Below, in pieces: positions 1 through 6,575 of a stretch of 64,000 nt of DNA. A program made the position numbers and the translations under genes. The stretch is from Candidatus Methanoperedens sp. (GTDB lineage Archaea; Halobacteriota; Methanosarcinia; Methanosarcinales; Methanoperedenaceae), in assembly GCA_026552855.1 (NCBI GenBank), contig JAPMTX010000143.1, forward strand, positions 1-64,000. Reading direction: 5' to 3'. The notes beneath the pieces are model-generated. The model saw only the letters and a program-made list of their open reading frames with translations, searched no databases and was not told where the DNA came from. Each line of letters begins with the position of its first letter. Position 1 is the first letter of the stretch.

Positions 1-99
1 AAAAGAAGGGTGAGTGATAGGGATATCTTAAAATTGATTGAGCAAAAACATAAAGCTCGATATTCGGCTAAATTATCTCACCATAAAAGAGGGAGGTAA
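1..99 (+). CDS. C-terminal tail of an unidentified protein, cut by the window edge
   Basis: Frame 1 is open from the first base to a TAA at 97-99 and gives a basic tail of about 32 residues ending KLSHHKRGR. A charged helix (RDILKLIEQKHKARY) can be seen but the family cannot be recognised. It lies about 110 bases upstream of the Doc-like toxin gene on the same strand, so it could be the end of an antitoxin. The gap is larger than usual for such pairs, so this is only a possibility. Confidence 0.3.
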   Translation, partial: KRRVSDRDILKLIEQKHKARYSAKLSHHKRGR

Positions 100-208
100 T
101 CTGACAATGTCAAGTTAATCCTAGTTTTTTAATTCTTAAAATCTGAGGTATATCGGGAAAGTTTCTTGGAGTGAGTGGTGCATCAGATGGGATTGGAAGA
201 GGAATTGG

Positions 209-577
209 ATGGAATACATTACAGTAGCGGAAATAATCGAAATCCATAATGAGATTATCAAAAGATATGGCGGAACCCGAGGGATTCGTGATGAGGGAAC
301 GCTCCAATTATTGGCTTATAAGATAAACCGGGAAAAAGATATTTTCAGGCGGGCTGCCCTGGCATTGCATATGATAGCTGTGGGACACCCTTTTTTCGAC
401 GGGAATAAGAGAACTGCGTTTGCTATGGCAGAAAACGAGCTTGGCGAGGCTGGTCATTATTTTGATGCCGGGACTGAAGAAGTTATTGACCTGATGCGGG
501 ATATTGCTGAGTATAAATGCTCTCTAAAGGCTGTTGAAAAAAGGATTAAAGGATTAGCCAGGTCACATATTGGCTAA
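209..577 (+). CDS. Doc/Fic-family protein (death-on-curing type toxin)
   Basis: The 122-residue product has the size of phage P1 Doc. The Fic-fold signature is clear in HPFFDGNKRTAF around residues 55-66 (H, F, D, G, N, K, R all present). Known Doc proteins phosphorylate EF-Tu and are held by a small antitoxin; other Fic proteins AMPylate targets. The DGNKR form here is Doc-like rather than the GNGR of AMPylating Fic enzymes, so a kinase-type toxin is the better guess. The ATG follows a purine-rich stretch (GGAAGAGGA at about 194-202). No complete antitoxin gene is adjacent; a partial ORF ends at 99. Family assignment is firm, the activity is inferred. Confidence 0.85.
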   Translation: MEYITVAEIIEIHNEIIKRYGGTRGIRDEGTLQLLAYKINREKDIFRRAALALHMIAVGHPFFDGNKRTAFAMAENELGEAGHYFDAGTEEVIDLMRDIAEYKCSLKAVEKRIKGLARSHIG

Positions 578-829
578 CATTTTGAAGGCTTTATTGTGCC
601 GGCGCATCGTTTCTTCCAGGATTTTCTTTCTCTTGGGAGTTAATCCTCTTTCCCCTTCTGCGGCTATTGGGGGCCGGGGTGATGCGGCGGGGGTTTCTTC
701 AGTTTGTTTTTTTGAATATGATTCCATTGTAAGTTTAAATTTATCCTCATTCTATTTAAGATATGCTTATTACGTTTCTATAGCATATTTTAAAAGTACA
801 AGCCAAATTGACTTCATAAAAGAAGAACT

Positions 830-1033
830 ATGAATGAAAAAAATACAAATTCTGAACGCATTCTTATAGAGGGGACAACTGCACTAATAAAACGTCTAGG
901 ATATGCAAATACAGCGCGGTTTATTTCAATGCTGGGCGGTAAAGGTAATATGGTAGAAGAGATACGGAAAAAACGGGAAAGTGAAAGTATCGAAGATATT
1001 GTGAAAAGAATTAGAAGCAAGACAGGCTCTTAA
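830..1033 (+). CDS. Small hypothetical protein, antitoxin-like
   Basis: A 67-residue, highly charged protein. The first half reads ILIEGTTALIKRLGYANTARFI and resembles a group of small bacterial and archaeal proteins with an 'eALvk.LG.v.airFl' core, often found near toxin genes; this resemblance is from memory and unverified. The C-terminal half is a basic amphipathic helix (EEIRKKRESESIEDIVKRI). A purine-rich AAAGAAGAA precedes the ATG. It stands alone between the Doc-like gene and the convergent chorismate mutase gene. It could be an antitoxin whose toxin is missing, or a partner of the Doc-like gene separated by about 250 bases in which no gene was seen. Confidence 0.5.
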   Translation: MNEKNTNSERILIEGTTALIKRLGYANTARFISMLGGKGNMVEEIRKKRESESIEDIVKRIRSKTGS

Positions 1034-1056
1034 GATATTTTTAGCACCCAATACCG

Positions 1057-1341
1057 TTACGGCAAATTCCCTTCCCCGCTCAATTCATGCTGCCGCTCGA
1101 TATTCATCTGGATAAGTATCTCAAAAATCCTCTTCACCGATTCCCCGTCCAGCCCTCTCTCGGTCGCAGAGTTCGCCACCCTATTTAACACCACGATGTT
1201 CTGGTCCACATCATTGATAGGCTTGCCCTCGGCTTTTTTTGCCTCAAGCACGTCCTTTGCCAGCGCGGTCCTCTGCTCGATCAAGTTGAGCATCTGGGCA
1301 TCGATCTTCTCTATCTTCGCTCTGACCTCTTTCAGCGGCAT
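1057..1341 (-). CDS. Chorismate mutase, AroQ class (94 aa)
   Basis: Converts chorismate to prephenate, the branch point to phenylalanine and tyrosine. The short all-helical product matches stand-alone AroQ mutases (about 90 aa): it starts with the typical 'R.kIekID.qmlnLieqR..la' helix, with active-site candidates R9, R24 and K34, and a C-terminal helix ending ERQHEL. Its ATG lies inside the 3' end of the shikimate kinase gene (10-base overlap), so the two are translationally coupled. It is the last gene of the minus-strand aro operon. No prephenate dehydratase or dehydrogenase domain is fused. Archaeal monofunctional mutases are often named aroH or pheA, so no symbol is given. Confidence 0.88.
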   Translation of the reverse strand: MPLKEVRAKIEKIDAQMLNLIEQRTALAKDVLEAKKAEGKPINDVDQNIVVLNRVANSATERGLDGESVKRIFEILIQMNIERQHELSGEGNLP

Positions 1342-2183
1342 GTTTTTCCACCCGTATTATTCACTTTTGTCCTTATCACCTTTCCGCCCATCCTGCCCCA
1401 TACGCGCTCAAGCCTGTCGAGCTGTTCAGGATTTCCAAGCGCAGTATATGCTGGTCCTGTGCCTGAGAGGCTCACGCCCTCGATACCAGCCTCAAGCGCT
1501 GCCATCATGGGCTCGGTGCTAAAGCCAAGCGCTGCACAGTACAGGAAGCCGTTCAGCGTCATGGCTTTCTCATAATTCCCGGAAAGCGCCTCGGTGTATG
1601 CCATCTCAACCCAGGGCGCGATGAGCCGCGAATGCGCAACATTGGTGCCCGAACTGAAGACCTTTTTATCAGGCGCAAGGATGAGCACCTCCGAGTCGCG
1701 CTCCACTCTTTTGATAAGCTCCTTTCTCTTATTATCCGTTATCACGAACCCACCGAGCATCGAGGCGCACGCATCGTCGAATGCGCCCGTTATCGTTACC
1801 TTTACCTCAAGCGCCGCCTGAACGCCGATTTTAACAGCTTCAAGAGTATCGAGCTTTTCCCCGAGCGCGTCCAGCGTAGCAAGAACGGCTGCATTTGCAG
1901 CCGCGCTTGAGCTTTTAAGCCCACTCGCTATCGGGATCTCGCTCTTCGTCGCCACGTTTGCGCCGCAATCACAGCCGAAGTGCTGGAGGGTAAACCTGAC
2001 GCAGTGCTCGATAAGGGCGGTGTCTCCTCCCCCTTCGATATACCCCTTTATTTTTTCTGAATCGGTCAGCGTGACCTCAGCCTCTGTCCTCAGGTCAATG
2101 CCGAAGGCTACCCCTTTCCAGGTGGCGATTGCGTTGATTATCGTTCCTGCCCCGAGGGCGTAAGCGTATCCGGTTTGCTTCAT
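1332..2183 (-). CDS. aroK: Shikimate kinase, archaeal GHMP type
   Basis: Phosphorylates shikimate in the route to chorismate. At 283 residues it has the size of the archaeal GHMP-superfamily enzyme, which is unrelated to bacterial P-loop AroK. Visible motifs are the ATP-binding P-x3-G-x-x-SS-A motif (IPIASGLKSSSAAANA, about residues 84-99) and the C-terminal glycine motif SLSGTGPAYTAL. It overlaps the chorismate mutase gene by 10 bases and starts 15 bases after the nuclease-like gene, within the operon that begins with aroC. Substrate choice rests on these motifs plus the aro context; other GHMP kinases such as mevalonate or homoserine kinase are less likely here. Confidence 0.9.
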   Translation of the reverse strand: MKQTGYAYALGAGTIINAIATWKGVAFGIDLRTEAEVTLTDSEKIKGYIEGGGDTALIEHCVRFTLQHFGCDCGANVATKSEIPIASGLKSSSAAANAAVLATLDALGEKLDTLEAVKIGVQAALEVKVTITGAFDDACASMLGGFVITDNKRKELIKRVERDSEVLILAPDKKVFSSGTNVAHSRLIAPWVEMAYTEALSGNYEKAMTLNGFLYCAALGFSTEPMMAALEAGIEGVSLSGTGPAYTALGNPEQLDRLERVWGRMGGKVIRTKVNNTGGKTCR

Positions 2184-2198
2184 ATCATTTGCTTCGTA

Positions 2199-2750
2199 TC
2201 ATTTATTTGACTGTTCTATTTTGTCGTGTAGAGTCTTCAGTTCTTTTATAGCAAGTTCCCTTGTAAACTCGGCAGGGTTCTCCTGGCGGTCGTATTTGCT
2301 TAAAAGCCAGTTGATATAATCAAGTTCTTCAAGTGCAGATTCAAATTCAGGCATGTAACCTGCAAGCTCATTAAGCGGAATCACAGCCGCAGTCCCTTTT
2401 TCAGCCCTCTGGTCGATGCCGTTGACCACGATGATAAAATTATACCTCCTGAAACCAAACGCCCTGGCAATATTCCTGGAAATACCCTTTATCTGCTGCG
2501 CCCGTTTAGCCTCAAGATTCTTATATACCGACGGTGAGTCTTTGTATTCGATGAACAATATCGCTTCATTGTTCCAGAGAACCGCATCGAACTCAACTTT
2601 ATTTGCCATATTCTTGAACGCCATTACGTTAAACAACACACCTCCGCACCACTGGAGGTTCAGGTTGGAGCGCAGCGACAGCTCGGATTTCTGAACATCA
2701 GGTCGCAGCTTCAGGGTGTACGGTTCAGCTTTCAGTTCCATCGTTGACAC
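2199..2750 (-). CDS. PD-(D/E)XK nuclease-fold protein of unknown role
   Basis: 183 residues. The core EFDAVLW (53-59) followed by AILFIEYKDS fits the PD-(D/E)XK pattern with D55, E68 and K70 as candidate metal-binding residues. Downstream come a basic helix (AKRAQQIKGISRNIARAFGF) and a hydrophobic strand YNFIIVVNGID, as seen in restriction-endonuclease-like and NERD-type domains. No HTH or helicase is fused. It sits 7 bases after sepS and 15 before shikimate kinase, so it is co-transcribed with amino acid genes, an unexpected place for a nuclease. It could instead be a non-catalytic nucleic-acid-binding member of the fold. The fold is a moderately safe reading; the role is unknown. Confidence 0.6.
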   Translation of the reverse strand: MSTMELKAEPYTLKLRPDVQKSELSLRSNLNLQWCGGVLFNVMAFKNMANKVEFDAVLWNNEAILFIEYKDSPSVYKNLEAKRAQQIKGISRNIARAFGFRRYNFIIVVNGIDQRAEKGTAAVIPLNELAGYMPEFESALEELDYINWLLSKYDRQENPAEFTRELAIKELKTLHDKIEQSNK

Positions 2751-2757
2751 TTATCTT

Positions 2758-4377
2758 TTATTTATTAATGATCTCCATCCTTACGGTTGTAAAAACCGGT
2801 CCACGTGTATCTATCTTTCTCTTGTTGCCGGTTATATAGCGCTGTGCGATAGGGTCTATCCTGATATTTATCTCGGAGGGCACCTTGATTATCCTTACAC
2901 GGGTCTCACAGCCTTCGCCTTTCCTGGCAGCTTCCTCTATGTCCCTTGCACAGCGAGCAGCAAACGCATCTATGTACCTTATGTCAGTGCTCGTCCCGTT
3001 ATTAAAAGCATCGTCCCACCTGGATGTCCTCGGCAGCCCCAGGATATCGTTCCTGTAGGATATTACCTCATTCATCGCAGCAGGACCGCAGAGTTTGGTG
3101 TTCTCCTCAGGTTCTACTATCTTTACCCTGATGTTCCTGTCGAACAACTGCCCTTCCCATGCTGTGAATTCGCACGGGCTCTGGGTATTCCCGTATTCTT
3201 CGCAGGCTCTGATGATGGCTTTCTGTATCTCTCTTCCCGACTCTGTCGCCGGCACATCTTCAACGTATATCATGGAAGCGATATCGCTGTCAGATAATAC
3301 CCAGTTTGTCTTGTACTGGAACTGCGGGTATGTGAGCGCGCGGACATCCGTAGAATCGTGAAGTATCATCGCCAGGCGCTCGACGCCCATGCCCAGATTC
3401 ATCACAGGGTAGGGGATGTTGTATTGAGCGAGCGCGGATGGCGAATATATGCCGAACGTAGCAACCTCGACCCAGCCGTCCTTGTACTTCGTCTTTGAAC
3501 CCACAAGTTTCGGATGGTAGGCAAATACCTCGGTCTGGGTATCTGGCACATAGTACTTGCTCCTCTTATCATCTGGCATGAATTTGAAATTTGAGAAGCC
3601 GAACTGGGAAAGGAGACCTGCAGCTACGGCTTTCCCGTCCTCGACGCTCGTGTTCTCGTCCATTATGACGCATGAGGCTGAGTAATAAGCCATAAGGCGC
3701 GTGGCATCCTCAGCCTGCTCGCGCCTGAAGCACCTGTCCACTGAAAAAAGCCGGAGGGGCGGTGAACGGTAATCGCACATCTCACCGAGGCTTATGAACC
3801 AGCCCGAAGTCATGTGGCTTCGAAGCGTATTCTGGGAACATACCGGGACAAGCGACTTAAATTCCGGGAATACCCGGTCTATCATCACAGCCACTTTCGA
3901 GTCCGAGACCTTCAGCTCAGCCGCTATCTCCGGCACCAGGTCATCCCCTTCTATCTCGCCTTTCTTGTAAGCATGAAGTATCTGTCGTATCTTTTCCACT
4001 CCCTCATCGCTTAAATCGCCCAGGATGCCCTTTATCCCTTCAATCCTCTCATCCGATATTCCCACATTGGGTCTCGGTAGCCCGCCGATGTAGAAGCAGC
4101 GGTCAAGCACAGCCAGAGCCTCGTATCCGAACTGCTTGTGGATATCCCTGTCCTCCACTATGATGGGGTTCATGAACTCCTCAAAACCCATGCGCATGTA
4201 CGCTTCGCGCAGGCGCTGGATCGTGGCAAATACCGGGTGGGGTTTGCCATACTTTAATGCGAACCGCGGATACTTCTCATTAACCCCGGGATTGGAGACG
4301 TATTTTTTTCCATCGTTCCACGCAGCATCAAAATCTCTCTTTGTTGCCTCTTTGATTTCATCGGGATTGAATTTCAT
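2758..4377 (-). CDS. sepS: O-phosphoseryl-tRNA(Cys) ligase
   Basis: Attaches O-phosphoserine to tRNA(Cys); SepCysS then converts it to Cys-tRNA(Cys). This is the cysteine route of methanogens and a few relatives. The 539-residue length is exactly that of the family. It is a class II synthetase related to PheRS alpha: motif 2-like FSVDRCFRREQAEDATRLM, motif 3-like NLGMGVERLAMIL, and the phosphoserine-pocket segment RSHMTSGWF. The N-terminus (MKFNPDEIKEATKRDFDAAW) is typical, which fixes the start. No SepCysS gene (pscS) is in the window. Located in the aroC-to-chorismate-mutase operon, which links it to amino acid supply. Confidence 0.95.
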   Translation of the reverse strand: MKFNPDEIKEATKRDFDAAWNDGKKYVSNPGVNEKYPRFALKYGKPHPVFATIQRLREAYMRMGFEEFMNPIIVEDRDIHKQFGYEALAVLDRCFYIGGLPRPNVGISDERIEGIKGILGDLSDEGVEKIRQILHAYKKGEIEGDDLVPEIAAELKVSDSKVAVMIDRVFPEFKSLVPVCSQNTLRSHMTSGWFISLGEMCDYRSPPLRLFSVDRCFRREQAEDATRLMAYYSASCVIMDENTSVEDGKAVAAGLLSQFGFSNFKFMPDDKRSKYYVPDTQTEVFAYHPKLVGSKTKYKDGWVEVATFGIYSPSALAQYNIPYPVMNLGMGVERLAMILHDSTDVRALTYPQFQYKTNWVLSDSDIASMIYVEDVPATESGREIQKAIIRACEEYGNTQSPCEFTAWEGQLFDRNIRVKIVEPEENTKLCGPAAMNEVISYRNDILGLPRTSRWDDAFNNGTSTDIRYIDAFAARCARDIEEAARKGEGCETRVRIIKVPSEINIRIDPIAQRYITGNKRKIDTRGPVFTTVRMEIINK

Positions 4378-4413
4378 GGTTTTGCGTCTCTCCGATATCT
4401 GTGTAGCCTTATA

Positions 4414-4578
4414 TTACTTCTGCAAAATGTGCCCCATTAATTCAACGGATCTGCGTTCATCGGCGACATGCCCGCCGCCATGCATAGACACGTATGCACC
4501 GCAGGGGCATACGTGGATGCGCCCTCCCGAGGCGCGACTCGGGGCGTTCATCAGCGGTTTAATTCCTATAATAATCAT
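4414..4578 (-). CDS. Small conserved-looking protein coupled to aroC (54 aa)
   Basis: A 54-codon ORF whose ATG overlaps the aroC stop in an ATGA arrangement (4575-4578), a hallmark of translational coupling. It ends 36 bases before the sepS start, so it fills the only large gap in the operon. The product begins [15 protein letters not shown] and contains a compact Cys/His cluster ([16 protein letters not shown]) that could bind a metal, then a charged helix ([13 protein letters not shown]). No family is recognised. Thirteen bases of its 3' half (4448-4460, ATCTGCGTTCATC) match a unit of the dispersed CGCAGAT repeat, which may be chance. A real gene is favoured by the coupling, but conservation has not been tested. 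Confidence 0.55.
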   Translation of the reverse strand: MIIIGIKPLMNAPSRASGGRIHVCPCGAYVSMHGGGHVADERRSVELMGHILQK

Positions 4579-5669
4579 CCCACCGCCGATGTTTTTATAA
4601 ACCCGCCTCTCATCATCATGTCTACAAGCACAAGCGCCACCATGGCTTCTGCCACTGGCACTATGCGCGGCGGGATCGAGGGGTCGTGGCGTCCGCGTAT
4701 CTTTATTTTAGCTTCTTCCATTTTGCCCAGGTCAACGGTGCACTGCTCTTTTGAGATGGAAGGCGTGGGTTTAACCGCTATCCTGCATACAATCGGCTCG
4801 CCTGTACTTATGCCCCCAAGGATACCGCCAGCATTGTTGGTAAGCATCCCCGGCTTTCCTCCGCGAACTACTATCGGATCGTTCATCTGGCTTCCTCTCA
4901 TAGCTGCAGAGCTAAATCCTGCACCTATCTCAACGCCTTTCACGGCGCCTATGCTCATCAATCCCCTTGCAAGCTCAGCGCTCAGTTTATCAAATACAGG
5001 CTCTCCCACGCCTGCGGGAACGCCGGGGCTTATTATCTCCACTACCCCGCCCACGCTGTCGCCTTCGCTCCGCGCAGCCTGTATCATGGAGTACATCTTG
5101 AGAGATGCATCAGTGTCTGCGCATCTCACCGGGTTTTTTTCCGTGTTCTCGCGTATATCTTCTATGTTTGCGGACTTTGCGCGAATACCTCCGAGCTCTA
5201 TAACATGACCGAGGATTTCGATTCCATGGATCGCCAGAACCTTCTTTGCGACCGCGCCTGCTGCAACACGCCCTGCGGTCTCCCTTGCGGATGATCTTCC
5301 TCCTCCCCGCCAGTCACGGAAGCCGTATTTCAATTCATACGTCAAATCCGCATGCCCCGGACGCGGGGTGCTTCGGAGTTCCTCGTACTTGCTTGAGTCA
5401 ACGTCCCTGTTACTTACCATTATCGAGATCGGCGCACCTGTTGTTTTTCCTGAGAATACACCTGACAGGATCTCAGCCATGTCTTCCTCTTTCCGCGGAG
5501 TGGTTATATCGCTCTGTCCGGGGCGGCGTCGGTCAAGCTCTTTCTGGATATCAGCTTCGCCAAGCGCAATTCCGGCAGGGCAGCCGTCAATTACAACGCC
5601 TACGGCGGGACCGTGGCTCTCGCCCCAGGTCGTTATTCTAAAGAGCGTGCCAAAGGTATTTCCAGACAT
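4575..5669 (-). CDS. aroC: Chorismate synthase
   Basis: Final enzyme of the shikimate pathway: EPSP to chorismate, using reduced FMN. The product has 364 residues, the normal length. It shows all three family signatures: [19 protein letters not shown] near the N-terminus, DRRRPGQS followed by [12 protein letters not shown], and [19 protein letters not shown]. The start codon is fixed by the invariant MSGNTFG. First gene of the operon aroC, small ORF, sepS, nuclease-fold gene, aroK, chorismate mutase. The TATA-like TTATATAA centred about 27 bases upstream of the ATG suggests a leaderless transcript, shared divergently with the ferredoxin gene. Confidence 0.97.
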   Translation of the reverse strand: MSGNTFGTLFRITTWGESHGPAVGVVIDGCPAGIALGEADIQKELDRRRPGQSDITTPRKEEDMAEILSGVFSGKTTGAPISIMVSNRDVDSSKYEELRSTPRPGHADLTYELKYGFRDWRGGGRSSARETAGRVAAGAVAKKVLAIHGIEILGHVIELGGIRAKSANIEDIRENTEKNPVRCADTDASLKMYSMIQAARSEGDSVGGVVEIISPGVPAGVGEPVFDKLSAELARGLMSIGAVKGVEIGAGFSSAAMRGSQMNDPIVVRGGKPGMLTNNAGGILGGISTGEPIVCRIAVKPTPSISKEQCTVDLGKMEEAKIKIRGRHDPSIPPRIVPVAEAMVALVLVDMMMRGGFIKTSAVG

Positions 5670-5692
5670 GAACCTTAATTAAGTTTGATTGT

Positions 5693-5700
5693 TTATATAA
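5693..5700. promoter_or_regulatory. Symmetric TATA box between aroC and ferredoxin
   Basis: TTATATAA reads the same on both strands. Its centre lies about 27 bases from the aroC ATG and about 25 from the ferredoxin ATG. Archaeal TATA boxes are centred about 26-27 bases upstream of the transcription start, so both mRNAs would start at or next to their ATG. No second TATA-like box is evident in the 51-base intergenic gap. The call is inference from spacing. Confidence 0.55.
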
Positions 5701-5720
5701 CTGCTTGGATTATTACAATT

Positions 5721-5927
5721 ATGATCGAGATATACGTGGACGCTGAAAAATGTACAGGATGCGGGGAATGCATCAGGGTATGCCCCAAGGGTCCGAGGAT
5801 ATACCGCATCATAGAGAAAAACGGCAGGAAAGTGGCAGAGGTCGTTGACAGGAGCTTCTGCATAGGATGCACTACCTGCGTTGCGGCATGCAAGCCTGGG
5901 GCGATACGGCTTGTGCGGAACTGGTGA
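5721..5927 (+). CDS. Small 2x[4Fe-4S] ferredoxin
   Basis: A 68-residue electron carrier with two complete cluster motifs: C11-x2-C14-x2-C17-x3-C21-P and C47-x2-C50-x2-C53-x3-C57-KP. An upstream in-frame ATG at 5685 would add 12 hydrophobic residues and lies inside the TATA region, so 5721 (MIEIYVDAEKC) is preferred. The gene is divergent from aroC and monocistronic. The typical bacterial-type two-cluster ferredoxin fold is certain; the partner enzymes are unknown. Between its stop and the next gene (6576) lie about 650 bases without genes, holding a palindromic element and a repeat cassette. Confidence 0.9.
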   Translation: MIEIYVDAEKCTGCGECIRVCPKGPRIYRIIEKNGRKVAEVVDRSFCIGCTTCVAACKPGAIRLVRNW

Positions 5928-6241
5928 ATCGTGACTATAATATGATATAGATGGCTATATATTGCTATAGCTATGTGGCGCATTATAGTGGTTTTTGGAA
6001 ATAGATTTGATTATCAAGCCTCTATTGGATCCGGTACAGTACGGCAATCACTGCGCACCATACCCCCGTCTGTATGGATATTTCATCAACAGGTTTCGGG
6101 CGCTTTTTTCAAGGATACCTCCGGTTTTTTCTCTTAATATATAGATCTATCTGCGGTTCCTTTCTCTAAAAATCCAGATCATGACATATTACTGCATGCA
6201 TAGCATTTTGCCTAGATACATATATTATATAATATATGTCA

Positions 6242-6281
6242 ATTCAATTAATGCATATTCTTATAGTTTAAAAACTATAAC
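6242..6281. repeat. 40-bp intergenic element with near-perfect palindrome, copy A
   Basis: ATTCAATTAAT (6242-6252), an 8-base spacer, then TTATAGTTTAAAAACTATAA (6261-6280) followed by C. The same arrangement with the same spacing occurs at 57952-57991. Both lie in long gene-free stretches. The function is unknown: it could be a regulatory site, a terminator or a small mobile repeat. Confidence 0.6.
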
Positions 6282-6298
6282 CGATATGATTGTTAAAT

Positions 6299-6539
6299 AC
6301 CGCAAAGTTCGCAAAGAACGCAAAGCATAGCAGCAAAGTCCTTTCAAACTTTGCGCTCTTTGAGTTCTGATGTGGAAAAATCTGGATACAAACAACGAAC
6401 TCGTACGAACTGATACGAACTCAATCATCCAGAGTTCGTACGAGTTCGTATTAGTTCGTTGTTAATGTACATTCTGTTGCACTTTTTCATTGTCATCTAT
6501 GAACACCGTTCATAGCCGACTTTGCAGTGTTTAGTCTTA
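6299..6539. repeat. Nested palindromic repeat cassette, copy 1
   Basis: A composite of short periodic arrays arranged as inverted repeats. The left arm is a 9-bp-period array (CGCAAAGTT, CGCAAAGAA, CGCAAAGCA from 6301) that can pair with AAACTTTGCGCTCTTTGAG (6347-6365). Next comes a 10-bp-period array ACGAACTCGT, ACGAACTGAT, ACGAACTC within 6391-6422, inverted as GTTCGT units to 6463 around a 9-base loop. A third block has ATGAACACCGTTCAT (6509-6523) and ends CTTTGCAGTG (6530-6539), an imperfect outer partner of ACCGCAAAG. The same parts recur at 25223-25335 and 54439-54775. No long ORF with protein character was seen. Confidence 0.85.
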
Positions 6540-6575
6540 TCAACCTACTGCAATAGGTACGTTAACCCGATTGTT

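Noticed and set aside
570-833. 87-codon frame after the Doc gene
   Set aside because: No ribosome-binding site, low-complexity hydrophobic sequence and no domain; it bridges two real genes.
6299-6539. CRISPR array
   Set aside because: Units are 9-10 bases long, inverted and without unique spacers; this is not a CRISPR array.
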